DNA from: Paraglaciecola mesophila KMM 241
GTDB lineage: Bacteria; Pseudomonadota; Gammaproteobacteria; Enterobacterales; Alteromonadaceae
Direction: 5' to 3'
Length of the DNA: 64,000 nt
Assembly: GCF_000315015.1 (NCBI RefSeq)
Contig: NZ_BAEP01000075.1
Coordinates: 124,001 to 188,000 of the forward strand
The notes beneath the pieces are model-generated. The model worked only from the letters and a program-made list of their open reading frames with translations. It had not been told where the DNA came from and ran no database searches. Position 1 is the stretch's first letter; each line of letters opens with the position of its first letter. The position numbers were made by a program, and so were the translations under genes. Of the stretch, positions 9,823-18,353 are shown one piece after another.

Positions 9823-9859
9823 GAATTACCACGCAAAGTAGAAAATCGTTAGTGAACGT

Positions 9860-9881
9860 CTTAGGCCCGAATGGGCCTAAG
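9860..9881. other. Intercistronic stem-loop between tldE and DUF4159
   Basis: A perfect 9-bp stem (CTTAGGCCC and GGGCCTAAG) closes a 4-nt loop in the 69-nt gap between the minus-strand TldE and DUF4159 genes. No T-tract follows on the minus strand. It may therefore be an RNA-processing or partial-termination element that separates expression of the TldD/TldE pair from the MoxR group, rather than a full intrinsic terminator. Confidence 0.6.
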
Positions 9882-9891
9882 AGCAGCTGAC

Positions 9892-11226
9892 TTATACCGC
9901 GTCAGACAAGCTGCTGAAGGTGAAGTCGCGAATTTTCATCGGCGGTATCATGCTGCCTTCAATTCGCTGTGGTTCACCCAGCGCTTCAATATTGTTAAGC
10001 ATAATGATCGGGCTTTCATTGAAACGGAAGTTCTTGATCGGATATTTGATCTTGCCGTTTTCAATGTAAAACGTGCCGTCTCGCGTTAAACCGGTATACA
10101 GCAAGGTTTGCGGGTCAAGGGCGCGTATGTACCACAATCGCGTAACGAGCACACCACGGCGTGTGCTTTTGATCATGTCTTCAAGTGATTGGTCGCCACC
10201 GCTCATAATAATATTGCGATTCGATGGGATATATTCACGCTTGGTGTGTTTCGCCCAGTAGGGGGAATTAGGCATGTTTTTGATGGTGCCGTCTTTTATC
10301 CAATCAATCTTATTGAGTGGGTAACCGTTACCAGCAAAGGGAGCACTAGGAGCAATAGCATGTTGAGGGTCAGAATAAATATGCACGCGCTCGTCGAACA
10401 TCTTTTGAGCCAATTTGTTTTTCGGGGCGTCTTCACCTTCTGCAGCCTTGTTACTCAAAAAGCTGCGTCCTTCATCGGCTGAACGTTGATCAAACGCACG
10501 CATCATATTTTGCAATAAATCGACGCTCGCGGCTGGCTCAAGAATAACCGTGTATTTGCCTGGTTCCATTTCCTTGGCATCCGCTGAGCCTTTCGATTTT
10601 TGAATCGCAATAGACGATAACTTAGCCGTATCTAGCAATTTTACATCGCTGTAGTTGCCTGATGCCCAGCCTGAACCTTTGCCATCTTCGGTACGAATAG
10701 TCACCGAAAAATCGACATTGGTAGAGGTGTTATAAGCGAACAGGCCTTTGCTGTTCATAATGGCGCTCATCTCTACAGCATCTTCTAAAAAGCCAGCTGC
10801 GATAAGCTTGTTCTTTTTTGAGGGGGCGATGCTATCAAAGGCGGCTTGAGCACGATCCTCAGGAGTGACAGCTGCCGTAGATTCAAAATAGGTATTGGCT
10901 TTGGTATATTTTTGTGGGGCAAATACCGGCATAAATTCTTCGTTTTCCGGTGCCAGTTTGGCCAGTTCTTCAGAACGACGGACGACTTTTTCAAGGGAGG
11001 CGTTGTCAAACTCATTGATAGTGGCCGTGCCTGTGCGCTTACCAAAGGTAGATTGCACGATAAGAATAAGGTCGCTTTCTTGACCTGAGGTAGATACCGT
11101 ATTACGGGCATAGCGAATGTTGCCGCCCACTTTGCTTTCTAAGTTGCATTCGCATTCATCGGCTTTTGAGAATTTAAGAACCTTGCTCAGCAGCTCTTTT
11201 GCGTGTTGTTGGGTAATAATAGTCAT
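9892..11226 (-). CDS. TldE/PmbA family metalloprotease subunit
   Basis: This 444-residue protein belongs to the PmbA/TldE family: SGQESDLILIVQSTFGKRTG near the N-terminus, central EPGKYTVILEPAASVDLL and a C-terminal half typical of the TldD/TldE superfamily. TldE is the non-catalytic partner of TldD in a heterodimeric protease that degrades unfolded peptides and matures microcin B17 in E. coli. The usual length is about 445-450 residues. The ATG follows a strong AGAAGGAAG Shine-Dalgarno. There is no signal peptide, whereas the upstream TldD gene (26-nt gap) has a twin-arginine-like leader. The two subunits therefore differ in apparent export signal. Confidence 0.88.
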   Translation of the reverse strand: MTIITQQHAKELLSKVLKFSKADECECNLESKVGGNIRYARNTVSTSGQESDLILIVQSTFGKRTGTATINEFDNASLEKVVRRSEELAKLAPENEEFMPVFAPQKYTKANTYFESTAAVTPEDRAQAAFDSIAPSKKNKLIAAGFLEDAVEMSAIMNSKGLFAYNTSTNVDFSVTIRTEDGKGSGWASGNYSDVKLLDTAKLSSIAIQKSKGSADAKEMEPGKYTVILEPAASVDLLQNMMRAFDQRSADEGRSFLSNKAAEGEDAPKNKLAQKMFDERVHIYSDPQHAIAPSAPFAGNGYPLNKIDWIKDGTIKNMPNSPYWAKHTKREYIPSNRNIIMSGGDQSLEDMIKSTRRGVLVTRLWYIRALDPQTLLYTGLTRDGTFYIENGKIKYPIKNFRFNESPIIMLNNIEALGEPQRIEGSMIPPMKIRDFTFSSLSDAV

Positions 11227-11252
11227 AATCTTCTTCCTTCTAAGTGAGCTGC

Positions 11253-12881
11253 TTAAACGTTGCGCGCTGTGTTAATCACGTTAATGTTGTCGAATCTCGT
11301 GGTGGGGCAACCATGAGAAACCGCGCTCACTTGTGAAGGCTGGCCTTTGCCATCAAAGAACGAACCGCCCACTCTGTAATCTGATTTGCCAGCTAACTGA
11401 CTACAGCTATTCCAAAACTCTTGGGTGTTAGATTGATACGCCACATCTTCAATTTGATCGACAATTTTGCCGTCTTTAATTTCATAAAATAACTGGCCGC
11501 CAAACTGGAAGTTATAGCGTTGCTGATCGATAGAATAAGAGCCACGCCCGGCAATATAAATGCCTTTTTCAACGTCTTTGATTACGTCATCGGCAGATAA
11601 GTCTTTCTCATTCGGACGCAGCGATACATTCGACATACGTTGGAACTGCACATCGCGCCAGCTTTGTGAGTAACTGCAACCGTGGGACTCTTTTTGCCCA
11701 AGCATATGTACTTGGTCGCGGGTGGCTTGATAATTCACTAACACGCCATTTTTGATCAATTCCCATTCTTTGGTTTTAACCCCTTCATCATCAAACGCCA
11801 CATTACCTAAGGTGTGCGGTTGGTTCTTATCTGCATATAAATTAACGATGTCTGACCCGTACTGGAAGTTACCGCTTTTCCATTTATCCAAGGTCGCGAA
11901 GCTAGTACCTGCGTAGTTCGCTTCATAGCCTAGTACGCGGTCAAGCTCTAACGGGTGACCAACGGATTCATGAATGGTTAGCATCAAGTGAGCAGGGTCT
12001 AGTACTAGGTCATACTTGCCAGGCTCTACAGATTTGGCTTTTAATTTGGCTTGCAGCTGTTTACCGGCGGCTGCGGCGTCTTCAACCATATCGTAGGAAT
12101 TATGGTAACCGGTGTTTGCGCCTTGAATGCGCACTTTGTCTTTTTCTAAACCATCTAGGTATTCATACCCCATGCCGACAGGGTTACCTAATGCTGAGCG
12201 TTGTTTGAAGCCATCTTTGCCTACTGCTGTGGCAGTGAAAGGTGCCCATAAGCGATGAATATCTTGGTCGATGTACGAGCCATCAGTAGATGCAAAGTAC
12301 TTTTGTTCATTCACTAAGAACAAGCGTGAGCTAATAAAGCTTGCGCCGTTTTGCATAGCGGCATCATTCACTGACAATAATAAATCGACCTTTTCTTGAA
12401 TTGGGACTTCCATGGCATTCTTTTTGATAGGTGTTTGCCAGCTGACTTCACCAACTCCTTTCACAGGAGCGAGTTGCACAGGTGTGGTTTGAAATTTAGA
12501 GTTAGCCATGGCAACGGCGACCGCTTGTTCAGCGGTTTTAGCCACGCTGTCTGGTGTCATGTTTGACGTCGACGCAAAGCCCCATGTGCCGTTCGCAATA
12601 ACACGTACACCTATACCAGCTGATTCTGTGTTAACGATATTATCGACGCGGCTTTCGCGGGTAGTGACGAATTGATTTAAATAACGGCCAATGCGGGCAT
12701 CGGCGTATGTGGCGCCTTTTGCTTTGGCGGCATTTAAAGCGATATCAGCAAGCTTCTTTTTATAGGCTACGTCCATCGGTTTATCGAGTAGTTGGTCAGC
12801 TGAAATAGCCACCCCCGATATGGGTAGCATAAGGGTGCCCATTCCGGCACTACCTAATTTAATAAAGTCGCGTCTTTCCAT
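11253..12881 (-). CDS. TldD-like zinc metalloprotease with twin-arginine-like leader
   Basis: This 542-residue protein is the catalytic TldD-type subunit. The zinc motif HESVGH (HExxxH) lies in LTIHESVGHPLELDR at about residues 305-320. The N-terminus MERRDFIKLGSAG followed by a hydrophobic segment ending near SGVAISA resembles a Tat signal peptide, whereas E. coli TldD (about 481 residues) is cytoplasmic and lacks one. The roughly 60-residue excess matches an added leader. It forms a pair with the downstream TldE gene. The likely activity is cleavage of unstructured peptides in a narrow protease chamber. Export is inferred only from the leader. Confidence 0.9.
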   Translation of the reverse strand: MERRDFIKLGSAGMGTLMLPISGVAISADQLLDKPMDVAYKKKLADIALNAAKAKGATYADARIGRYLNQFVTTRESRVDNIVNTESAGIGVRVIANGTWGFASTSNMTPDSVAKTAEQAVAVAMANSKFQTTPVQLAPVKGVGEVSWQTPIKKNAMEVPIQEKVDLLLSVNDAAMQNGASFISSRLFLVNEQKYFASTDGSYIDQDIHRLWAPFTATAVGKDGFKQRSALGNPVGMGYEYLDGLEKDKVRIQGANTGYHNSYDMVEDAAAAGKQLQAKLKAKSVEPGKYDLVLDPAHLMLTIHESVGHPLELDRVLGYEANYAGTSFATLDKWKSGNFQYGSDIVNLYADKNQPHTLGNVAFDDEGVKTKEWELIKNGVLVNYQATRDQVHMLGQKESHGCSYSQSWRDVQFQRMSNVSLRPNEKDLSADDVIKDVEKGIYIAGRGSYSIDQQRYNFQFGGQLFYEIKDGKIVDQIEDVAYQSNTQEFWNSCSQLAGKSDYRVGGSFFDGKGQPSQVSAVSHGCPTTRFDNINVINTARNV

Positions 12882-13097
12882 TTGCTCTGTCCCCTGATTT
12901 AGGTGTTGTATTGGTTATATTTTTAAACTTTCTAAGAAGTCTTTTTGCATTTACCTGTTTATATACCGATTAGGCTCAGCGATAACGTGAGCGCTTAGTT
13001 TAGGGGAATACGTAAACCTCTCAATAGAGTGGGGTACGCATTCGTTACTTATTTGTAAGCTCAAAGCCATTAAAGCGTAACAAATCGTGACGAGCGG

Positions 13098-14864
13098 TTA
13101 CTCATCGCGTTTTAGCTGTGTTTCAATCCATTGGTTCACGCTGTCTTCAAGTACGGCCATGGGCAACGAGCCTTGGCCGATAATCACGTCGTGAAATTGG
13201 CGAATGTCGAATTTTTCTTTCAAGCTGGCTTCTGCTTTGCTGCGTAATTCGCGGATTTTAAGCTCGCCAATTTTGTAAGACAGCGCTTGACCAGGCCAAG
13301 AGATATAACGATCAATTTGATCTGCAGTGGCTTTTTCAGTCAGGGCGGTGCGCGAGCCCAAATAATCGATGGCTTGTTGGCGGCTCCAGCCAAAGGCGTG
13401 TATGCCTGTATCAACTACCAGTCGCACTGCGCGCCACATCTCGTAGCCTAGGCGGCCAAAATCAGAATAAGGGTCTTGGTAGAAACCGGCTTCTTTACCT
13501 AAACGCTCAGAGTACAAACCCCAACCTTCAGAAAATGCTGAATGGCTCAGTGTGCGACGAAACTCAGGCACCTGTAATTCCATAGCAATAGCATTTTGCA
13601 AATGATGACCAGGTACAGCTTCATGTAGGCTCAGGGCTTCTAAGTTGTACAGTGGTTGCTGGGCGGGCTCAGACGTTAAAAAGTAAGTACCGGGTGTGCG
13701 GTTATCTGGTGGTGGCATGTAAAACGCGCCGCGTGTAGCTGAGCCTTTAATCGTGAAGGTGTTACGTGGCAAGGTAGCGAAAAAGCTGGGTAATTTGCCG
13801 TACATTTTTTGCGTGATAAAGGCGGTTTTCTCCATCACATCTTGACGGTCTTGGGCATAAAAGCGCGGATCTGTGGCTAAAAACTGGAGAAACTCTGCGT
13901 AACTTCCTTCAAAGCCCACTTGTTGAATAATGGCTTCCATTTCTTTGCTGATGCGAGCAACTTCGTCTAAACCAAGCTGGTGGATCTGCTGGGGTGTTAA
14001 GTCTGTGGTGGTGTAATAATTCGCTGTGTACGCGTAATAATCGGCACCGCCTTTAACACTAGAAATACCCGGTTCTTTGCGACAGTGAGTCATGTAATCA
14101 TTCACAAAGTAATCGTTGAAATGCGCATAGGCAGGTACAACTGAATCTTTGATAAGAGCGGCACCCTTAGCGGCATACTGTGCTTTTTGCGTTTCGCTAA
14201 ACTGACTAGGGAAGCGAGTGAACGGGTCGTAAAGTGCGCTGTCTTGTGGATTTTCAACGATATGGTCAGTGATAGACTGCCGGTAATTTTTGAAGGTTTC
14301 ACAGTGCTGTACAAAGCCCTTTTCTACGCCTTGTGCAAGCAAATCGATATTTTCTTGGTTAAAGCGTGGGTAGTCTTCAAGGCTAACCAAGTATTGGTCG
14401 TAATCTTGTGCCGTTAAAAACGCCATATTGGCAGGGGCCTGTGCAAAATAGGTATGCCAGCCGCTTAAAAAGTTAATGGGGAAGTAGCGGTCTTGAAATT
14501 GATAGCTTTTGGCTTCGGTTTCACGCTCATACTTGAATAAGCGGTAGCTAACTTGTTCGTCTACACTCAGTTGTTTAACGTCAATTTGCGCTAATTGTTC
14601 AAGCATTTTCTGATTAAAGTCTTCACGGCGCTCGAACCCCTGTGTGCTGAAATCTGCTAATTTCCCTTGGGGCTTCCATGCATCTGGGTCAGTGCGAAAG
14701 AATATTTTCTCTTTTTGTGCTTCTTGCCAGTGGCTATTGAGTAAATCGTTAAATTCTTCGCTGGCATCCGCCCATGTGTTCCCTGACATAGCCAGTAATG
14801 TGAGCATACCAAGGGGTTTGCCGATTGCATGAGATAGTGTGTTTTTGATAATGCTGATTTTCAT
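13098..14864 (-). CDS. DUF885 family metallopeptidase, secreted
   Basis: This 588-residue protein has an N-terminal signal peptide (hydrophobic GMLTLLAMSG, cleavage likely after TWA near residue 32) and the DUF885 core. The zinc-binding motif HEAVPGHH lies in LSLHEAVPGHHLQ (about residue 415), with a downstream SEGWGLYSERLG glutamate motif typical of this gluzincin-like family. Length is normal for DUF885 (about 560-610). Family members are presumed periplasmic peptidases, but few are characterised. It sits between the TldD gene (216-nt gap) and an M24 peptidase gene (31-nt gap) on the same strand, so a peptide-degradation role in the envelope is likely. Confidence 0.88.
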   Translation of the reverse strand: MKISIIKNTLSHAIGKPLGMLTLLAMSGNTWADASEEFNDLLNSHWQEAQKEKIFFRTDPDAWKPQGKLADFSTQGFERREDFNQKMLEQLAQIDVKQLSVDEQVSYRLFKYERETEAKSYQFQDRYFPINFLSGWHTYFAQAPANMAFLTAQDYDQYLVSLEDYPRFNQENIDLLAQGVEKGFVQHCETFKNYRQSITDHIVENPQDSALYDPFTRFPSQFSETQKAQYAAKGAALIKDSVVPAYAHFNDYFVNDYMTHCRKEPGISSVKGGADYYAYTANYYTTTDLTPQQIHQLGLDEVARISKEMEAIIQQVGFEGSYAEFLQFLATDPRFYAQDRQDVMEKTAFITQKMYGKLPSFFATLPRNTFTIKGSATRGAFYMPPPDNRTPGTYFLTSEPAQQPLYNLEALSLHEAVPGHHLQNAIAMELQVPEFRRTLSHSAFSEGWGLYSERLGKEAGFYQDPYSDFGRLGYEMWRAVRLVVDTGIHAFGWSRQQAIDYLGSRTALTEKATADQIDRYISWPGQALSYKIGELKIRELRSKAEASLKEKFDIRQFHDVIIGQGSLPMAVLEDSVNQWIETQLKRDE

Positions 14865-14895
14865 TAATTTGATTCTTATTTTAATAAAAGGGTGT

Positions 14896-16209
14896 TTAAA
14901 GCACGGCTAGAGCGCCAATCGGGGATTCTAGGCTATCAGGCGGTGTGGTGAACCAGCGCGGCCCTTTGTCGGTCATGTAAATGCAGTCTTCTAAACGTAC
15001 CCCAAATTCCCCAGGTAAATAAATACCTGGTTCATCAGAAAAGCACATGCCCGCCTGCAGTAGCGTTTGTTCTTGATGCACGAAGTTAACCGGTTCATGA
15101 CCTTCCATACCAATGCCGTGGCCGGTACGATGGGAAAGCCCAGGTAATTGGTATTCAGGGCCTAAGCCTTGGCTTTGATAATAAGCACGCACCGCGTCAT
15201 CGACTGCACCGGCGGGTACGCCAATCTGGGCTTTTTCGAAAGCAATTTGCTGGCCCTTGCGTACTGTTTGCCAAATTTTTTGCTGTTTTTTACTTGGCTC
15301 ACCAAATACAAATGTGCGGCTGATATCAGACTGATAACCCTGCACCGCGCAGCCACAATCCATTAAAACAACAGAGCCATTGTTAATGGTTTGAGCCTGT
15401 TTGCTGCCGTGAGGATAGGCACTGGCTTCGTTGAACAAGGCCATAGTCCAAATACCGCTGCCACCCAACTGGGCCTGAGCGCTGCTCATTAGTTGGTTGA
15501 CGTCTTGTTGGCTCATGCCCAAGGCTAGATTGGCGTATACATGTTGATACGCCCTAAGGGTGATTTCATTTGCTTTATGCATAAGGGCGATTTCGTGGTC
15601 GCTTTTAAACATGCGACAGCCCTGAGTAATGGGGTCTGCCGAGGTATGCTGCATATCACCCATTAGGCTCATTACTCCATCGAGCACGAAGTAACGCACT
15701 GAGTGCTCAAAGGCTAGTTGGCCTTTTTCTACGCCGCGATCGAGCAAAATCTGTTTAACTAACGCGAATGGACTTTCATGCTCTTGCCAGACGCGCACAT
15801 CGTCACCCACTTTAAGGGATTCACGGATACTCGGCTCTTCAAAAAATGGGCAAAGCACGGCAATGTTGCCTTCTCTGGGGATAACCACAGCGGTTAAGCG
15901 TTCGCTGCGCCACCACTGAATGCCGGTAAAATAATCCATCGCTGCACCGGGCTCTAGGATCATGGCGGCTATGTTTGCTTTCGCCATTAATGATTGCGCT
16001 TTTTTGATACGCGCTTTGCGTTCATTGACTGTGATAGGACGGCTAGATGCCGTGATATCGGATAATGTTGCTGCTTTATCTGTGGTTAGAGAGGCAGAAT
16101 TATTTGCTGCAAATACCGATTGTGAAAGGGGAAGGGTGGCAACGGCTGCTGCGCTGGCTTTGATAAAAGCTCTTTTGGTTATTTTCATCAGGTTCATTCC
16201 ATATGACAC
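14896..16209 (-). CDS. M24 family metallopeptidase (Xaa-Pro type) with Tat-like leader
   Basis: This protein of up to 437 residues has the pita-bread M24 fold signatures: metal ligands in VVLMDCG and SDISRTF, the histidine in HGIGMEGHEP, and glutamates in FSDEPG and VRLEDC. Members are Xaa-Pro aminopeptidases or dipeptidases. The N-terminus has TKRAFIKASAAAV and a hydrophobic stretch ending near SVFA, resembling a Tat signal. The first start is GTG at 16209. ATG codons at 16197 and 16188 would place the leader closer to the N-terminus, and a GGAA lies before 16188, so the true start may be one of these. It heads the minus-strand peptidase/MoxR run. Confidence 0.88.
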   Translation of the reverse strand: MSYGMNLMKITKRAFIKASAAAVATLPLSQSVFAANNSASLTTDKAATLSDITASSRPITVNERKARIKKAQSLMAKANIAAMILEPGAAMDYFTGIQWWRSERLTAVVIPREGNIAVLCPFFEEPSIRESLKVGDDVRVWQEHESPFALVKQILLDRGVEKGQLAFEHSVRYFVLDGVMSLMGDMQHTSADPITQGCRMFKSDHEIALMHKANEITLRAYQHVYANLALGMSQQDVNQLMSSAQAQLGGSGIWTMALFNEASAYPHGSKQAQTINNGSVVLMDCGCAVQGYQSDISRTFVFGEPSKKQQKIWQTVRKGQQIAFEKAQIGVPAGAVDDAVRAYYQSQGLGPEYQLPGLSHRTGHGIGMEGHEPVNFVHQEQTLLQAGMCFSDEPGIYLPGEFGVRLEDCIYMTDKGPRWFTTPPDSLESPIGALAVL

Positions 16210-16422
16210 TTGCCCACAACATTATTACAAAACGTAAAAGAGTTATAGCCAAGACATAAAATTCAACACTGTGCGGTGTAAGGAATTTAACCCAGTTGCG
16301 GGCTGCCAATTGCGTGGAAAATATTTCGATTCCTTGGCAATTCGTGGGAGAATGAGGCGTTTTGCGCCATACGTAATTTCCCTTTCTAAGGTTTCTTTTA
16401 ACCCAACAAGCCATACCAATAC

Positions 16423-17694
16423 ATGCTAAATAACGCCCGAGACGATTTCAATTATGCCCGCAGGTTTGAGCAGTTAACCCATTTTTTATCTGAACACAAA
16501 ACCCTATGGCAATTTGCGACTTTTAATCAAGCTGATTTGCCATGGCGTGAAGGCTACCCTGAGTTGTGTAATTGGCTAGATTCCCAATCTGTGACTGACC
16601 TTTTATCTGAGGATAGCCAAACGCGAATTGGCCAATTTTTACCATTTGTTTCACAGATAGAGGCACTGACTCAGCTTGATGATTTTACGCTTGATTGTTC
16701 AACACCCAGCGAAAACAATGATAGCGCTGTATTTACCTCCGCTCCGGTGCATTTTGGTCATGGTATTGGCGGGCGAAAATGGCAGCAAATTAACGCTTTT
16801 TTTGCTGCTCTTGGGCCTGCGCAACAGGCTGGAAGCTATCTTGAATGGTGCGCGGGTATGGGGCATCTAGGGCGCTTGGTCGCGCTTAAAACGGCTTCCA
16901 GTGTACTCAGTTTAGAATGGCAACAGGCTTTGTGTGATAAAGGTAGCACGCTTGCCGAAAAGGCGAATGTGCAACAATATTTTGTGTGCGATGATGCGCT
17001 TCGTGCTCAAAGTGCTACCTATTTAGCAGGCAAAAACTGCGCAGTGGCCTTACACGCATGCGGAGATCTACATACCGCTTTGTTGCGAGCGGCAGGAGAG
17101 GTTAAAACGCCCCACGTGGTTATTTCACCTTGTTGTTACCACCTGACCCGAGATGCTCGCTACCTTGGGCTTTCCCAATTCTGCCAAGCTAACTTGATTC
17201 AATATGGGCTTAAAATAGACAAAGACGATTTAAAGCTCGCAGTTAAACAAGTCGCGACAGCTGGCGCAAGAGAACAAGACTTACGAGAGCTTGAACTGAC
17301 TTATCGGCTTGGTTTTGACACATGGTTACGAGAGACACTAAACGCCGATAATTACATTCCCCTTCCATCCGTGAAAAAGAGCCAGCTGAACCAAGGGTTT
17401 GAAGCGTTTTGTCACTGGGCTGCACAGCATAAAAAGCAGACATTCGACGCCAATGCTGAGCAAATAGCGCATTACTTAGCAATAGGCGAACAGCGCCGCG
17501 TATTACTTGCCCGACTTGAAGCGGTGCGCAGCTGCTTTCGCCGCGCGATGGAGCTGTGGTTAGTGCTCGACCGAGCGCTCTTTATGCACGAGCAGGGTTA
17601 TCAAGTAGAAGTAGGCACATTTTGCTCTGGGCAATTAACCCCGCGTAATTTTATGCTGCGGGCTACCCGTAAACAAAAACCCAGGACTCAGTGA
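16423..17694 (+). CDS. SAM-dependent methyltransferase, METTL25/TRM13-like domain
   Basis: This 423-residue protein has a class I methyltransferase fold: the SAM-binding loop LEWCAGMGHLG at about residue 145, an acidic VLSLEW strand end, a HACGDLHTALLR motif and the strand VVISPCCYH. The CCYH signature is shared with Methyltransf_32 proteins such as METTL25 and TRM13. RNA is a possible substrate by analogy, but nothing in the sequence fixes it. No strong Shine-Dalgarno is visible before the ATG at 16423. The gene is divergent from the M24 peptidase and apparently monocistronic. Confidence 0.75.
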   Translation: MLNNARDDFNYARRFEQLTHFLSEHKTLWQFATFNQADLPWREGYPELCNWLDSQSVTDLLSEDSQTRIGQFLPFVSQIEALTQLDDFTLDCSTPSENNDSAVFTSAPVHFGHGIGGRKWQQINAFFAALGPAQQAGSYLEWCAGMGHLGRLVALKTASSVLSLEWQQALCDKGSTLAEKANVQQYFVCDDALRAQSATYLAGKNCAVALHACGDLHTALLRAAGEVKTPHVVISPCCYHLTRDARYLGLSQFCQANLIQYGLKIDKDDLKLAVKQVATAGAREQDLRELELTYRLGFDTWLRETLNADNYIPLPSVKKSQLNQGFEAFCHWAAQHKKQTFDANAEQIAHYLAIGEQRRVLLARLEAVRSCFRRAMELWLVLDRALFMHEQGYQVEVGTFCSGQLTPRNFMLRATRKQKPRTQ

Positions 17695-17803
17695 TTTCAG
17701 TTTATATGAAGAATTAAGCTACAAAAATCAGTATAAGTTAGCGCAATTTTGCTCAATATTTATTGCAAATCAGCTTGAAAATGTTTGGCATAATCCCATT
17801 GAT

Positions 17804-17816
17804 GTTATATTATAAC
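17804..17816. promoter_or_regulatory. Zur-type operator upstream of merC-like gene
   Basis: The 13-bp element GTTATATTATAAC is a perfect palindrome around a central T, 27 bp before the MerC-like start codon. It matches the core of gammaproteobacterial Zur boxes, such as the znuA/znuC operator of E. coli. This placement suggests repression by zinc-bound Zur and induction on zinc starvation. No zur gene is in the window, so the link rests on the motif alone. Confidence 0.65.
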
Positions 17817-17843
17817 GTTCAACTTATTGAGGATTGACCAGAA

Positions 17844-18254
17844 ATGCAAGCAACAGAAAACAAATCGCTATTAGACAGATTAGGCATATGGGCCTCTAGT
17901 TTATGTGCGGTGCATTGTTTAGCCTTGCCGATTCTTATCCCTTTGCTGCCTTTGATTGGCGCGAGTTTTTTTGCGCAAGATTGGTTTGAGCGTACTATTT
18001 TGTCTTTGTCTATGATCGTAGGATTTTGGGCATTATTGTCCGGATTCTATCGCTATCACCGCCAAATATATCCTTTGTATAGCTTAATGCTTGGCGGGAT
18101 TATTTATTGGAATAAAGACATGTTTGGCGAAGCCTATGAGCCATTTACCATTGCCATTGGCGCAATGTTGATTGTTGGTGCTCATGTGGTGAACCTGAAA
18201 TTATGTCAAAGTTGTCATAGCTGCGAGTCTGAAAGCAGCTGCTCCGCCGACTAG
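17844..18254 (+). CDS. MerC-domain small membrane protein, probable zinc-regulated metal transporter
   Basis: This 136-residue inner-membrane protein has about four membrane segments. The MerC motif CAVHCLALP lies in the first helix and a Cys-rich tail (CQSCHSCESESSC) at the C-terminus. MerC proteins transport or bind soft metal ions, classically mercury. Here no mer operon is present. The upstream palindrome at 17804-17816 is of Zur type, so a role in zinc uptake or handling is more likely. The cytosolic Cys/His tail could pass the metal on. Length is typical for the family. The start is the ATG at 17844 with a GAGGA somewhat far upstream. Confidence 0.82.
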   Translation: MQATENKSLLDRLGIWASSLCAVHCLALPILIPLLPLIGASFFAQDWFERTILSLSMIVGFWALLSGFYRYHRQIYPLYSLMLGGIIYWNKDMFGEAYEPFTIAIGAMLIVGAHVVNLKLCQSCHSCESESSCSAD

Positions 18255-18262
18255 TATCTTCT

Positions 18263-18289
18263 TTAACGCTGCAATGAATGCAGCGTTAA
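18263..18289. terminator. Stem-loop after merC-like gene
   Basis: A perfect 11-bp inverted repeat (TTAACGCTGCA and TGCAGCGTTAA) around a 5-nt loop lies 9 nt after the MerC-like stop. Only a short AT-rich stretch follows and no strong T-run is present. It probably serves as a transcript-end structure between converging genes. Confidence 0.55.
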
Positions 18290-18353
18290 TATAAACCGCT
18301 AAGTTACTGTAACGCCCTGTTATGATTTAGCGGCCGCCCCCATCAAGTGTGAC

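Noticed and set aside
17844-18254. Mercury-resistance operon
   Set aside because: Only a MerC-like gene is present; there is no merR, merT, merP or merA, and the upstream operator is Zur-type.
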